From NCBI RefSeq assembly GCF_041261205.1, contig NZ_JBGCCH010000001.1, forward strand, positions 310,001-374,000: 64,000 bases of DNA, given 5' to 3'. The position numbers and the translations under genes were made by a program. The stretch is from Catenulispora sp. MAP5-51 (GTDB taxonomy: Bacteria > Actinomycetota > Actinomycetes > Streptomycetales > Catenulisporaceae). Below the pieces are notes generated by a model. That model saw nothing but the letters and a program-made list of their open reading frames with translations. It did no database searches and was not told the origin of the DNA. Below, piece after piece: positions 51,801 through 59,394 of this stretch (its first letter is position 1; every line of letters begins with the position of its first letter).

Positions 51801-51914
51801 GGCCGCGCTCGCGCCGGCCACCGGCAGCGCGAGCATCGCCGCCACCAGCGCGGAGCGGCCCTTGTGGCGCAGGGCTTCGCGGCGCGCGATGCGGACGGCG
51901 ACCTTCCAGATCAT
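48897..51914 (-). CDS. Large FtsX-domain ABC transporter permease (MacB/LolC-like)
   Basis: 1005 residues from ATG 51914; the open frame further upstream is a shadow. Membrane topology is that of two FtsX modules: a first helix (SALVAAMLALPVAGASAAD), a large extracellular region, three helices about 365-510, a central pair, a second large extracellular region, and a last three-helix FtsX block ending VTRSKVEIRRRRG. An (Q)DAQDSQD repeat lies in the first outer domain. Such permeases pair with an ABC ATPase to export peptides, lipids or drugs. The only MacB-type ATPase here is at 57748-58554, not adjacent. Confidence 0.85.
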   Translation of the reverse strand: MIWKVAVRIARREALRHKGRSALVAAMLALPVAGASAADTLYHTTKLTTVEQVRRDIGHADALVSFVAPAPIEQLPDGSVPTPPQAAGMLAGALQGTQVASPVDAGVLPPGSRVVPLPAAQELRVSSPQGAYSVQGAERDLGDPLLDGLYVKKAGRAPHAKGEVTLSTSLLSVLDKRVGDQVSAEFLSAGEHPGADGRLPEHQLTIVGEYDDPAHLDADRLLAYPGTLPAAQDGQDAQDSQDAQNSQASPDAQGDPGPTQWLAQVPGGLSWAQVLKLNQSGYSAESLLVAENPPPDSAVPLMQHYQAASVGSSRLTQALVAVGALGIVMALLEVVLLAGPAFAVGARKRRRDFGLMGAAGADQRMVRAVVLADGLVLGAVGGVVGAVAGIGLGRLALPEAVTLTHREPGAFRIAPGDLAGAALIGVVTGLIAALIPAVITGRQHVLQALTGGRRGARGVPWKLALLGAVILAAGMAATGYAVYKPGIHTVPLVAGIAVCELGVVACTPLLVALTGKAGRLLPLTGRMALRDSARNRGRTAPAVAAILAAVAGSTAVATLLTTDDARGRAQYHSTLRPGQVALMFGPAAAQQAGMQPAFGMGYGGLSGYGGYGDSNGPNTAPVDTGKAISAISATLPVRSAAVIPTQDFSGFVPQDIVIKRTVANDCPFFNGGQGLVTLPSGGDSESMIQADPRCVAAFSGGQVVPGDAATLRALTGTVDPQAEKVLAAGGMVVFSPYDLTGTDPATGTATATIALQRSCPPSDAQLPDVVRQQFAPFCSGPPPAPLTLPAAVAKTKDGSAVNGVRALIPQSAATGYGVKYQPSMILFDTTRMPTKAEEERANAAAETLGTTALLKVERGYQGGDDTTMLALAAVAAFVTLGAAAISTGLAITDGQADLETLAAVGARPRVRRTLAGSQATITAAMGAVLGSATGLVPAVAVVEARSHSFVQSALEGRSGPGVHAQSYLAIPWWFLLGTIVIVPMLAGIGAVLVTRSKVEIRRRRG

Positions 51915-52002
51915 GGGATCCAGGACTACCGCGTATGTTCGAGCCCTGCATCGTGCGGAATGCGTAGATCGTTTGATGCGGGGCGGGGTGCGGCGTCCAG
52001 CC

Positions 52003-52036
52003 GTCCCGGCCGCCGTCAGGAGACGGCGGCCGGGAC
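52003..52036. terminator. Strong terminator after the secreted beta-protein gene
   Basis: Perfect 15-bp stem (52003-52017 with 52022-52036) with loop AGGA, 14 bp beyond the stop codon of the minus-strand gene at 52051. Confidence 0.85.
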
Positions 52037-52050
52037 GCGCGTGCCGGGTG

Positions 52051-52596
52051 TCAGCCGACGGCGTGGTCGAAGCGCAGCGAGGTGTAGCCCTGCCCGTCGG
52101 AGTAGATCTGCGCGATGGAGGCCGCGCCGGCGGCGTCGACGCGCCTGGCCTGGAGGCGGATGGTGGTCGGCTTGTCGACCGTGACCAGCTCGTCGATCGG
52201 CGCGGTGTTGTTGCCGCCGGCCTGCGCCGTCCCGGCGTTGAGGTCGATGATCTGGTAGACGAGGCGCTCGCTCTGCGGGAGCTCCGCATTGGCCGTGACG
52301 TTCCACAGCCGTGCGGTGATGTACGCGTTGACCGCGGGATTGCCCGCGAGCCGGCCGCGGACGTTCGCGTCGAGGTCATAGGTGCCCGCATGGGGCAGGT
52401 TGACCTCCACCGGGGTGTCGGTCCAGACGCCGTTGGGCAGGTTGACCTGCGTGTTCAGGTAGGCGATGCCGTGCGTCACCGGCTTGGCGTGCTGCGGCGA
52501 CGTCGCAGCCTGGGTGACGCCGACCGACGCGCAGAGGGCGAGCGCGGCGGCACCGGCCGCCGCGAGGGGGCGGTATGTGCGGGCAGGGATGGTCAC
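52051..52596 (-). CDS. Secreted beta-sandwich protein, unknown function
   Basis: 181 residues from GTG 52596, which follows AAAGGAAACAGGTCA and starts at the signal peptide (TIPARTYRPLAAAGAAALALCASVGVTQAATS). The mature part is rich in beta-strand pattern (VNLPNGVWTDTPVEVNLPHAGTYDLD; ITARLWNVTANAELPQSERLVYQI; TTIRLQARRVDAAGAASIAQIYSDG). It has no cysteine and no named family. Monocistronic with its own terminator. Confidence 0.7.
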   Translation of the reverse strand: MTIPARTYRPLAAAGAAALALCASVGVTQAATSPQHAKPVTHGIAYLNTQVNLPNGVWTDTPVEVNLPHAGTYDLDANVRGRLAGNPAVNAYITARLWNVTANAELPQSERLVYQIIDLNAGTAQAGGNNTAPIDELVTVDKPTTIRLQARRVDAAGAASIAQIYSDGQGYTSLRFDHAVG

Positions 52597-52741
52597 TGAC
52601 CTGTTTCCTTTCCAGCGGGTGGGTATTGCGCGCGATAACTCCCCGCGGAAGGGTGCCTTATGCCCTTTTGTCACGAAGGTGTGAAAGGTGTGACGAGCGA
52701 CGAGGATCTTTCTTCGTGTCCTGATCTCAGGGGGCTGACCC

Positions 52742-52778
52742 TGGCCGGCGGCCGGCCGCTACCGATGGCCGGCCGGCC
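52742..52778. terminator. Terminator after the GH20 gene
   Basis: GGCCGGCGGCCGGCC and GGCCGGCCGGCCC arms around CTACCGAT, about 65 bp beyond the GH20 stop on the minus strand. The remaining 52597-52741 sequence holds the promoter region of the secreted beta-protein gene; no exact promoter was assigned. Confidence 0.55.
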
Positions 52779-52843
52779 CGCTGGGGATGTCGTGCGCGCC
52801 GAAGGGCGGTCGGCTCAACGCGGCCGGGACCCCGTAGGGTCGC

Positions 52844-54457
52844 TCACTGCCACGGCACCTCGGGCGACTTGTAGTAGGCGATCCCCAGCTTGTCCCACAG
52901 CGGCCCCTGGTCGGCCAGCCGGTGGGAGAACTTCGCCCAGTCGTGCGTGTTCGGCGCCGACCAGCCGATCTCGGCGATCGCGGGCAGCCTGGGGAAGGCC
53001 AGCGTCTCGGCGTCCGCCAGGCTCTTCACCGTCTCGCTCCACAGCGGGGCCTCGACGCCGAGGACCGATGAGGGCCCGATGCCCGGCAGCACCGTCACCG
53101 GATCCCAGTCGTAGGCCTTGGACACCGGGATGTACCCGGCCCAGTGCAGGCCGAGGCGGAAGCCGGCGACCGGCTGCTGGTCCAGGTAGGCGTGGCTGCC
53201 CGGCGCCATGATCAGCTTGGTGCCCTTGGCGGCGGCCTGCAGGACGTAGGACTGCGGCTGTGCGGTGTTCCAGTACTCCAGCACCGTCTGCGGGAGCAGG
53301 GGTGCGGTGCCGGCCTCGGCCCAGGCGATCGGGGTGCGGCCGTGGCCGGCCACCAGGTTCTGGGCCTTCTGGACGAAGGCGTTGTACTGCGTCAGGTTCA
53401 GGGCCTGGGCCTCGTCGCCGCCCATGTGCAGGTAGGTGCCGCCGGGGGTGGCGTCGGCCGCCGCCTTCGTCGCCGAATCGACAAATCTGTATGTTGATGT
53501 ACTGCTCGTGCACAGCGCGTCGTAGGCGGGGGACAGGCTGGTCACCGGGCCGTGGTGCCGTCCGTCGCAGGCCAGCGACGTGTCGGCGTAGACGGCCGCG
53601 CCGACGTGCCCGGGCATGTCGATCTCCGGGATCACGGTCATGTAGCGCGAGGCCGCGTAGTCGACGATCTCCTTCAGGTCCGCCGGCGAGTACGAGCCGC
53701 CGGGGCCGCCGCCGACCTGCGTGGAGGCGCCGAGGGTGGTCAGCTTCGGGTAGCCCGGGACGGCGAAGCGCCAGCCCTGGTCGTCGGTCAGGTGCAGGTG
53801 GAACTCGTTGACCTTGTACAGCGCGGCGGCGTCGATGTACGCCTTGACGTCGGCCACGCTGTAGAAGTGCCGCGCGACGTCGAGCATGACGCCTCGGTAG
53901 GCGAAACGCGGATGGTCGGTGACGGTGCCGTCCTGGAGCTTGGTGCCGACCAGCAGCTGCCGCAGGGTCTGCACGCCGTGGAAGAGCCCTGCGTCGGTGG
54001 CGGCCGTGATCTTGACCGAGTCCGGCGCGATCGCCAGGGTGTAGCCCTCGGTGCCCAGCGACGGGTCGCCGCCGGTGGGTTGCAGGGTGAGCTGGACCGC
54101 GGCGTCAGTGTTCTGCGTTGTTTGTGGCGCCAGGCCCGTCTGCTGCTGGAGATAGGCGGCGAGATCCGCCGCGACCGCCTCGGCGCCGGCCGAGGCGTGG
54201 ATCGCGGTGGCACTCGTGAGGGTGAAGGTCCCGGCGGCCGCGGTGATGGCGGCCGGTTCCGGGACGACCCGTTCCAGCGCCGCCGGGTCGGCGGGGGACA
54301 ACGGCTCCGACGGCGTCGGCGTGCTGCTGTTCGCGCTGGTCGGCGGCGCAGAGCTCTGAGCTTCGCTGCTGCCGCCGGTGCACGCGGACAGGCTGAGGAA
54401 GGCGGCGCAGGTGCTGATCGCCGCGATGGTCCGGAGCGTGGGGGGTCGGCCGGTCAC
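52844..54457 (-). CDS. Beta-N-acetylhexosaminidase, GH20, lipoprotein
   Basis: 537 residues from GTG 54457, overlapping the MFS stop (GTGA). Lipobox LSLSAC gives a surface lipoprotein with a Ser/Thr/Pro linker (to about 55). A GH20b-like N-terminal domain (about 60-185) is followed by the TIM barrel (FAYRGVMLDVARHFYS, FHLHLTDDQGWR, VIPEIDMPGH). The catalytic pair is D348-E349 in LHMGGDEAQ. It removes terminal GlcNAc/GalNAc from chitin fragments or glycoconjugates by substrate-assisted catalysis. Last gene of the Rrf2-MFS-GH20 operon. Confidence 0.93.
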   Translation of the reverse strand: MTGRPPTLRTIAAISTCAAFLSLSACTGGSSEAQSSAPPTSANSSTPTPSEPLSPADPAALERVVPEPAAITAAAGTFTLTSATAIHASAGAEAVAADLAAYLQQQTGLAPQTTQNTDAAVQLTLQPTGGDPSLGTEGYTLAIAPDSVKITAATDAGLFHGVQTLRQLLVGTKLQDGTVTDHPRFAYRGVMLDVARHFYSVADVKAYIDAAALYKVNEFHLHLTDDQGWRFAVPGYPKLTTLGASTQVGGGPGGSYSPADLKEIVDYAASRYMTVIPEIDMPGHVGAAVYADTSLACDGRHHGPVTSLSPAYDALCTSSTSTYRFVDSATKAAADATPGGTYLHMGGDEAQALNLTQYNAFVQKAQNLVAGHGRTPIAWAEAGTAPLLPQTVLEYWNTAQPQSYVLQAAAKGTKLIMAPGSHAYLDQQPVAGFRLGLHWAGYIPVSKAYDWDPVTVLPGIGPSSVLGVEAPLWSETVKSLADAETLAFPRLPAIAEIGWSAPNTHDWAKFSHRLADQGPLWDKLGIAYYKSPEVPWQ

Positions 54458-55701
54458 TCCGCGAGGGTAGACCACCGGCGCCCGCGCGAGCGCCCCGTTG
54501 CCGCGAGCCAGCCGAGCGCCCCGCACGCGACCAGGGCCGCGACCGTGAACATCTTGGCCGCCCCGGAGGCCACCAACAGACCGCCGGCGGCGGTCCCGAT
54601 GCCGATGCCGACGTAGATCGCCGACGCGTTGAGCGCCATCAGCAGCGGCGCCTCGGCGGGCGCGGCGCTGAACAGCCGGTGCTGCTGGGGAGGGGTCTGA
54701 CACCAGGTCGAGGCGCCCCAGACGACCGCGAGCAGCACGACCAACAGCGGCGCGTGCACCCCTGTCGCGGCCAGCACCGCGAAGGCCGCCATGCTCGCGG
54801 CCATGAGCGTGTACCCGGCGGCCAGGACCCGCGTCGGGCCGAGCCGGTCGGCGGCGATCCCGGCGGCCAGGTTCCCGGCCACCGCGCCGACGCCGTACGC
54901 CGACAGGATCCACGCGGTCGCGCCGTCGGCGATGCCGAGGGCGTGCAGGGCCGGGATGGCGTAGGCGTACACGGTGTAGGCCGCCGCCATGCCCAGCGCG
55001 GTCAACGGCAGCACGGTGGCCACGCCGGGGCGGCGCAGGGCGGCCACGCGCGCCGCCAGCGGGACCGGCGCCGAGCCCGGCAGCGTCGGCATCAGGGCGG
55101 CCGCGGCGAACGCGGTGAGCAGGCACAGGCCCGCGACCAGGCCGAGCGCGGCGCGCCAGCCCATGACCGAGCCGACCGCGTCGCCCAACGGCACGCCGAG
55201 CGCGGTCGCCACAGTCAACCCTGCGACGACCACCGACAGCGCGCGACCGCGCATCTCCGGGCGCACCAACGCCGCCGAGACCGCGCCGGCGGTCGGCGTG
55301 TAGCCCGCCGCGCCCGCCGCCGCGAGCACCCGGGCGGCCAGCAGGAAGGGCAGGTTCGGCGCGAGGGCCGAGGCCGCGTTTGCGGCGGCCAGCACCACCA
55401 GCGCCGCGACCAGCAGCAGGCGGCGCGGGAAGCGGGCGGTGAGCGTCGCGACCACCGGGGAGGCGACGGCGTAGGCGGCGGCGAAGACGGTCACGGCCTG
55501 GCCCGCGCCGGCGGTGCTGGTGTGCAGGGACTTGGCGACGTCGGGGAGGAAGCCGGCCAGGACGAAGGCGTCGGTGCCCACTGCGAAGGTGCCGAGGGCG
55601 AGGATGAGGGTGCGGCCCAGGCCTCCAGAGGAGGGCTCGTCTCGGCTTCCTTGTCGTTGCTGTTCGGCGGAGTCTTCGCGCGGTATCGAGATACTCGACA
55701 T
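54454..55701 (-). CDS. MFS transporter, DHA1 family (12 TMS)
   Basis: 415 residues from ATG 55701. Twelve membrane segments; AraJ/Cmx-like pattern (LALGTFAVGTDAFVLAGFLPDVA, RFPRRLLLVAALVVLA, GYTPTAGAVSAALVRPEMRGRALSVV). It may export drugs or small sugars. Placed 56 bp after the Rrf2 gene and translationally coupled to the GH20 enzyme. Confidence 0.9.
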   Translation of the reverse strand: MSSISIPREDSAEQQRQGSRDEPSSGGLGRTLILALGTFAVGTDAFVLAGFLPDVAKSLHTSTAGAGQAVTVFAAAYAVASPVVATLTARFPRRLLLVAALVVLAAANAASALAPNLPFLLAARVLAAAGAAGYTPTAGAVSAALVRPEMRGRALSVVVAGLTVATALGVPLGDAVGSVMGWRAALGLVAGLCLLTAFAAAALMPTLPGSAPVPLAARVAALRRPGVATVLPLTALGMAAAYTVYAYAIPALHALGIADGATAWILSAYGVGAVAGNLAAGIAADRLGPTRVLAAGYTLMAASMAAFAVLAATGVHAPLLVVLLAVVWGASTWCQTPPQQHRLFSAAPAEAPLLMALNASAIYVGIGIGTAAGGLLVASGAAKMFTVAALVACGALGWLAATGRSRGRRWSTLAE

Positions 55702-55757
55702 CCCGAATTACCTTTCCCGAGAGCCCGGCCGGGTGGCCGGGCGGACGTTTTTGGGTG

Positions 55758-56237
55758 CTAGAGCGTGATGTCCTGATAGAAGCGGCGCACGCGGGCCGGC
55801 GCGGTGCCTGAAGCCAGTCCCATGAGATCGGCGAGCGTCTGCGCGGCCAGCTCCCGCCGCCACGCCATCTCCGCGCGCCGCATGGCCTTCGCGATCCCGC
55901 ACGGCTCGCCGAACTCGTCCGCCGCCGCGAGCGTGCCGGCCCCCTGCTGCCGGATCTCGGTGCAGCGGAACGCCTCGTCGCGTCCCTCGACGGCGGCCAC
56001 GACGTCCATGAGCGTGATCTGCTCAGGGCTCCGCGCCAGCGCGTAGCCGCCCCGGGCGCCGGGGGAGGAGCTGAGGATGCCAGCCCTGACCAGCGGTTGC
56101 AGGCGCTTCTTCAGGTACTCCGGCGGCAGATCGAAGATCTCCGCCAGCCGCCCCGTCGCCACCGGCGCGTGGTCCTCCAGCCAGGCCAGCGCCAGCAGGC
56201 AGTGCAGGCCCCATTCGACGCCCTCGCCCATCTGCAT
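55758..56237 (-). CDS. Rrf2-family transcriptional regulator
   Basis: 159 residues from ATG 56237 (ATG 56231 also possible). Winged helix (WGLHCLLALAWLEDHAPVATGRLAEIFDLPPEYLKKRLQPLVRAGILSSSPGARGGYALARSPEQITLMDVVAAVEG is the Rrf2 layout, residues about 5-85). The C-terminal loop has two cysteines (FRCTEIR, GEPCGIA) rather than the three of IscR, so Fe-S binding is uncertain. No Shine-Dalgarno is evident; TAACAT upstream fits a leaderless start. First gene of the operon and probably its regulator. Confidence 0.85.
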   Translation of the reverse strand: MQMGEGVEWGLHCLLALAWLEDHAPVATGRLAEIFDLPPEYLKKRLQPLVRAGILSSSPGARGGYALARSPEQITLMDVVAAVEGRDEAFRCTEIRQQGAGTLAAADEFGEPCGIAKAMRRAEMAWRRELAAQTLADLMGLASGTAPARVRRFYQDITL

Positions 56238-56308
56238 AATCGGGATGTTACACGTCTCGATTGCCGGGCGCACCCCGACTGTCGTCGGCAAGGACTACAT
56301 TCGCGGCC

Positions 56309-56746
56309 ATGACCGACAACGACAGCCACGTCTTGCGGGAGCACTTCCGGGACACGACCCGCTGGGTGATCGGCGACGCGGTGGGCGACGGACTGTCGGC
56401 CGAGCAAAGCGACGCCCTGGCCGAGGAGATCGCGGTGATCCTGTCCTCCGGCCTGGCCCCGATGCTGCGTCGCGAGACGGAGCACCAGGCCGAGAAAGCG
56501 ATCGCGGAGCTGCAGAAGGGCCCGGTGTCCTTCAGCTACGAGCACGAGCTGCTGGTCGACGGATTCACCGTGCCGGACCTGGTGAAGCTGCTCGACGCGG
56601 TCGGCCGGCTGGTCGACGGCGACGGCGACGGCGACGTCCGCCGGACCATCAGCGGGCTGCACGACACGCACCAGCGGATGCTGTACCGCGCGCACGATCA
56701 CTGGCGTGCGAAGAACGGTTTGGCGGACGGGGCGTCCGAGCTGTGA
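56309..56746 (+). CDS. Hypothetical protein, helical, acidic
   Basis: 145 residues from ATG 56309. TACATT lies 8-13 nt before the ATG and there is no ribosome site, so it is probably leaderless. Predicted mostly helical and soluble (EHFRDTTRWVIGDAVGDGLSAEQSDALAEEIAVILSS is the opening; a VDGDGDGDVRR stretch could bind a metal). No family was recognised. Its stop overlaps the next start (TGATG). Confidence 0.6.
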   Translation: MTDNDSHVLREHFRDTTRWVIGDAVGDGLSAEQSDALAEEIAVILSSGLAPMLRRETEHQAEKAIAELQKGPVSFSYEHELLVDGFTVPDLVKLLDAVGRLVDGDGDGDVRRTISGLHDTHQRMLYRAHDHWRAKNGLADGASEL

Positions 56747-57084
56747 TGCCCGATTCCGGTGCCCGCCGACGGCAGGTGGTCGACGCTCTGGTGATGCTGG
56801 CTGCCGAGGCGACCGGGCAACGCGCCTGGGTCGAGAAGCACGGCGTGGCGGCGGACGAGCTTGCCTTGATCTTCGACGACGCGTTCAGGCTGGTCCCCGT
56901 CCTGGTGGCAGAGGGTCATCTCGACGCGGGCGTCTTTCCGGATCTGCAGGCGATCGACGAGATGTTCCGCGCCATGAGCGGCCGGCAGAACGCCGGCCGC
57001 TGGTCGGTCGGCGCGCTGGCCGACGATGCGGGGTGGATCATGGTTCGGGAGACGGCGCGGCGGGTTCTGGCCGTGGTCGGGTAA
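56746..57084 (+). CDS. Hypothetical protein, coupled to the upstream gene
   Basis: 112 residues from ATG 56746, overlapping the upstream stop by one base. Helical, soluble (RRRQVVDALVMLAAEATGQRAW; EKHGVAADELALIFDDAFRLVP). The coupled pair may form a small complex or toxin-antitoxin-like unit, but nothing in the sequence shows toxicity. No family was recognised. Confidence 0.6.
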   Translation: MPDSGARRRQVVDALVMLAAEATGQRAWVEKHGVAADELALIFDDAFRLVPVLVAEGHLDAGVFPDLQAIDEMFRAMSGRQNAGRWSVGALADDAGWIMVRETARRVLAVVG

Positions 57085-57110
57085 CGGCCGCCGCCTTGCC
57101 TGGCCGCCTG

Positions 57111-57127
57111 TATACCGGGTAGGTATA
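57111..57127 (+). promoter_or_regulatory. Inverted repeat in the PadR promoter
   Basis: TATACC (57111-57116) and GGTATA (57122-57127) around GGGTA, ending 6 nt before the PadR ATG at 57134. The second arm also looks like a -10 box for a leaderless message. Probable PadR auto-operator. Confidence 0.6.
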
Positions 57128-57133
57128 GCTGAC

Positions 57134-57751
57134 ATGTCCGTCAAACACTCCCTGCTGGCCGGCCTCGCCGGCGGCGAGCGCTATGGCTACCAGCTGCGCG
57201 CCGAGTTCGAGGAGCGCACCGGGGCCACGTGGCCGCTCAACATCGGGCAGGTGTACACCACCCTGAACCGGCTGGAGCGCGACGGGCTTGTGGAGGCGGC
57301 CGGGGAGGACGTGCAGGGGCACGTCTTCTACCGGATCACCGACGCCGGGCGCGAGGAGCTGCTCGGGTGGTTCGCGCGGCCGGTGACCCGGGCCGAGCGG
57401 CCGCGGGACGAGCTCGCGGTGAAGCTGGCGCTGGCCGTCACCGTCGAGGGCGTCGATGTGGCCGGGATCGTGCACGCGCAGCGCAAGCACGCGCTGGCGG
57501 CGTTGCAGGACTACACGCGGGTCAAGGCGCGCCTGGACCCGGAGGAGCTGGCTGCGGGGCTGGTGGTCGAGTCGGTGATCTTCCAGTGCGAGGCCGAGAT
57601 CCGGTGGCTGGACCATGTCGAGGCCCGGGTGGCGCGGCAGGCGCGGACCCGGCGCTCGGCGGGCGCGGCAACCCCTGCGGGCCCCGCGGCGTCACTACCT
57701 GTGGAACCATCCAAGGCCGATGCCGCCGCCAGGGAGGGCACAGCGCGATGA
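57134..57751 (+). CDS. PadR-family transcriptional regulator
   Basis: 205 residues from ATG 57134. Winged helix-turn-helix of the PadR type at the N-terminus (KHSLLAGLAGGERYGYQLRAEFEERTG..LNIGQVYTTLNRLERDGLV) and a helical C-terminal dimerisation domain of the Vir type. It overlaps the ABC ATPase gene by 4 bp (ATGA), so it most likely controls this transporter. Confidence 0.9.
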   Translation: MSVKHSLLAGLAGGERYGYQLRAEFEERTGATWPLNIGQVYTTLNRLERDGLVEAAGEDVQGHVFYRITDAGREELLGWFARPVTRAERPRDELAVKLALAVTVEGVDVAGIVHAQRKHALAALQDYTRVKARLDPEELAAGLVVESVIFQCEAEIRWLDHVEARVARQARTRRSAGAATPAGPAASLPVEPSKADAAAREGTAR

Positions 57752-58554
57752 GCGGGGACCCGACGTCCGAAACCGGGGCACATACACAGACCGGGGCACA
57801 TACACAGACCGGGGCACAGCGACAGACCGACCCGGTGCTGCACATGCGCGCCGTCGCCCGCGTCCACGGCAAGGGTGCCGCCGAGGTCCACGCGCTGCGC
57901 GGCGTCGACCTCGCCGTGGCGGCCGGGGAGCTGGTGGCGGTGATGGGCCCGTCGGGCTCGGGCAAGTCCACGCTGTTGTCGCTGGCCGGCGGTCTGGACA
58001 TGCCGACCAGCGGCGAGGTGGTCATCGAGGGCACGACGCTGGCCTCGCAGAGCAAGGCGCAGCTTGCTGCGATCCGGCGGCGCTCGGTCGGCTACGTGTT
58101 CCAGGACTACAACCTGATTCCGGCGTTGACCGCGGCCGAGAACGTTGCCCTGCCTCGGGAACTGGACGGCATGTCGGCCCGCAAGGCGCGGCAGGAAGCG
58201 CTGACAGCGCTCGAAGAGGTGAATCTGCGTGCTGAGGCCGATCGCTTCCCGGATGAGATGTCCGGCGGTCAGCAGCAGCGGGTGGCGATCGCCAGGGCCC
58301 TGATCGGCGAGCGCCGGCTGATCCTCACCGACGAGCCGACCGGCGCGCTGGACACCGAGACCGGTGAGGCGGTGCTGCGTCTGCTGCGCAAGCGCTGCGA
58401 CGAGGGCGCCGCCGGGGTGCTGGTCACGCATGAGGCCCGGCATGCCGCCTGGGCCGACCGCATCGTCTTCATCCGCGACGGATTGATCGTCGACGAATCC
58501 GCGCCCTCCCAGCGTGCCGAGGACCTGCTGGTGGCGGGCGGGACCGACCTGTAG
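57748..58554 (+). CDS. ABC transporter ATP-binding protein (MacB/LolD type)
   Basis: 268 residues from ATG 57748. A variable leader with three GAHTQT-type repeats precedes the ATPase: Walker A GPSGSGKST, Q-loop VFQDYNLIP, signature MSGGQQQR, Walker B LILTDEPTGALD, H-loop VTHEARHA. LolD/MacB-type ATPases drive FtsX-domain permeases. No permease follows. A converging gene starts 42 bp later, so the partner must be elsewhere, possibly the FtsX protein at 48897-51914. Confidence 0.92.
   Translation: MSGDPTSETGAHTQTGAHTQTGAQRQTDPVLHMRAVARVHGKGAAEVHALRGVDLAVAAGELVAVMGPSGSGKSTLLSLAGGLDMPTSGEVVIEGTTLASQSKAQLAAIRRRSVGYVFQDYNLIPALTAAENVALPRELDGMSARKARQEALTALEEVNLRAEADRFPDEMSGGQQQRVAIARALIGERRLILTDEPTGALDTETGEAVLRLLRKRCDEGAAGVLVTHEARHAAWADRIVFIRDGLIVDESAPSQRAEDLLVAGGTDL
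57772..57825 (+). repeat. 18-bp in-frame tandem repeat x3 in the ATPase N-terminus
   Basis: Units 57772-57789 and 57790-57807 are identical; 57808-57825 differs at a few bases. Together they encode (T)GAHTQ repeats. Confidence 0.9.
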
Positions 58555-58596
58555 GAGGGCGGTCCCGCCCGCACCGAGGAAAGAGCGGGAGAGACC

Positions 58597-59394
58597 TCAG
58601 CTGGCCGAGTCCTCGGCCGGGTCGCCGCCGCCGGACTCGAACATCGAGAAGTACCCGCCCTGCGGGTCCTGGCAGACCGCGAAGCGGCCCATCGGGATCG
58701 GCGTCGTGGGCACCACGACCGTGCCGCCGAGCTCGCCGACCTTCTTCACCGAGGCTTCGCAGTCGTCCACGCCGAAGTACACGGCCCAGTGCGGGGGCGT
58801 CTCCTTGGGGAAATGCGCGTCGTCCATCACCATCATCCCGGCCACCGTGCGGCCGTTCACCTTGAGCTCGGTGTACTCCATTCCGTCCATCTGGGCGGTC
58901 GAGGAGTCCCAGCCGAAGGTCGCGGTGTAGAAGGCCTTGGCCGCCTCGGCGTCCCGGGTGTTCAGCTCGTCCCAGGTCAGCGAGCCGGGCTCGTTGACCA
59001 GGGCGGCGCCCTTCATCGACTTGGGCTGCCACAGGCCCAGGACCGCGCCGGTGGGGTCGGCGAACATCGCCATGCGGCCGACGTCGGTGACGTCCATCGG
59101 GGGCATGATGGTCTGCGCGCCGGCCTGTTGGGCCTTGGTCATGGTGGCGTCGGCGTCGGTCACGGCCACGTAGGTGCTCCAGGCCACCGGCTGCTCCGGC
59201 GACATCGTGGTCATGGCGCCGGCCACCTGCTCACCGCCGCGCAGGAACATGGTGTAGCCGCCGGCCGCCGGGTCCTCGGCGACCTGCGACGTCCAGCCGA
59301 ACAGGCCGCCGTAGAACTTCTTGGCGCCTTCCAGGTCGGTGGTCCCCAGGTCCACCCAGCACGGGGTGCCGGGGACGTACTCTGTCATCTTCAT
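58597..59394 (-). CDS. Double-VOC (glyoxalase-fold) protein, CFP30B-like
   Basis: 265 residues from ATG 59394 with AAGGAG 7 nt upstream. Two related VOC modules: residues about 8-125 (VPGTPCWVDLGTTDLEGAKKFYGGLFGW, MAMFADPTGAVLGLWQPK) and about 135-255 (LTWDELNTRDAEAAKAFYTATFGWD, FAVCQDPQGGYFSMFES). This matches mycobacterial 27-kDa antigen CFP30B-like proteins and hydroxylase-type VOC proteins in antibiotic loci. Function unknown. Converges on the ABC ATPase gene. Confidence 0.85.
   Translation of the reverse strand: MKMTEYVPGTPCWVDLGTTDLEGAKKFYGGLFGWTSQVAEDPAAGGYTMFLRGGEQVAGAMTTMSPEQPVAWSTYVAVTDADATMTKAQQAGAQTIMPPMDVTDVGRMAMFADPTGAVLGLWQPKSMKGAALVNEPGSLTWDELNTRDAEAAKAFYTATFGWDSSTAQMDGMEYTELKVNGRTVAGMMVMDDAHFPKETPPHWAVYFGVDDCEASVKKVGELGGTVVVPTTPIPMGRFAVCQDPQGGYFSMFESGGGDPAEDSAS

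Noticed and set aside
51915-52391. N-terminal extension of the FtsX frame
   Set aside because: Ser/Arg/Thr-rich shadow antisense-like composition over the neighbouring gene and its terminator; the permease begins at ATG 51914.
56309-57084. Toxin-antitoxin assignment for the two small genes
   Set aside because: The coupled layout fits, but neither protein shows a toxin fold or antitoxin DNA-binding domain.
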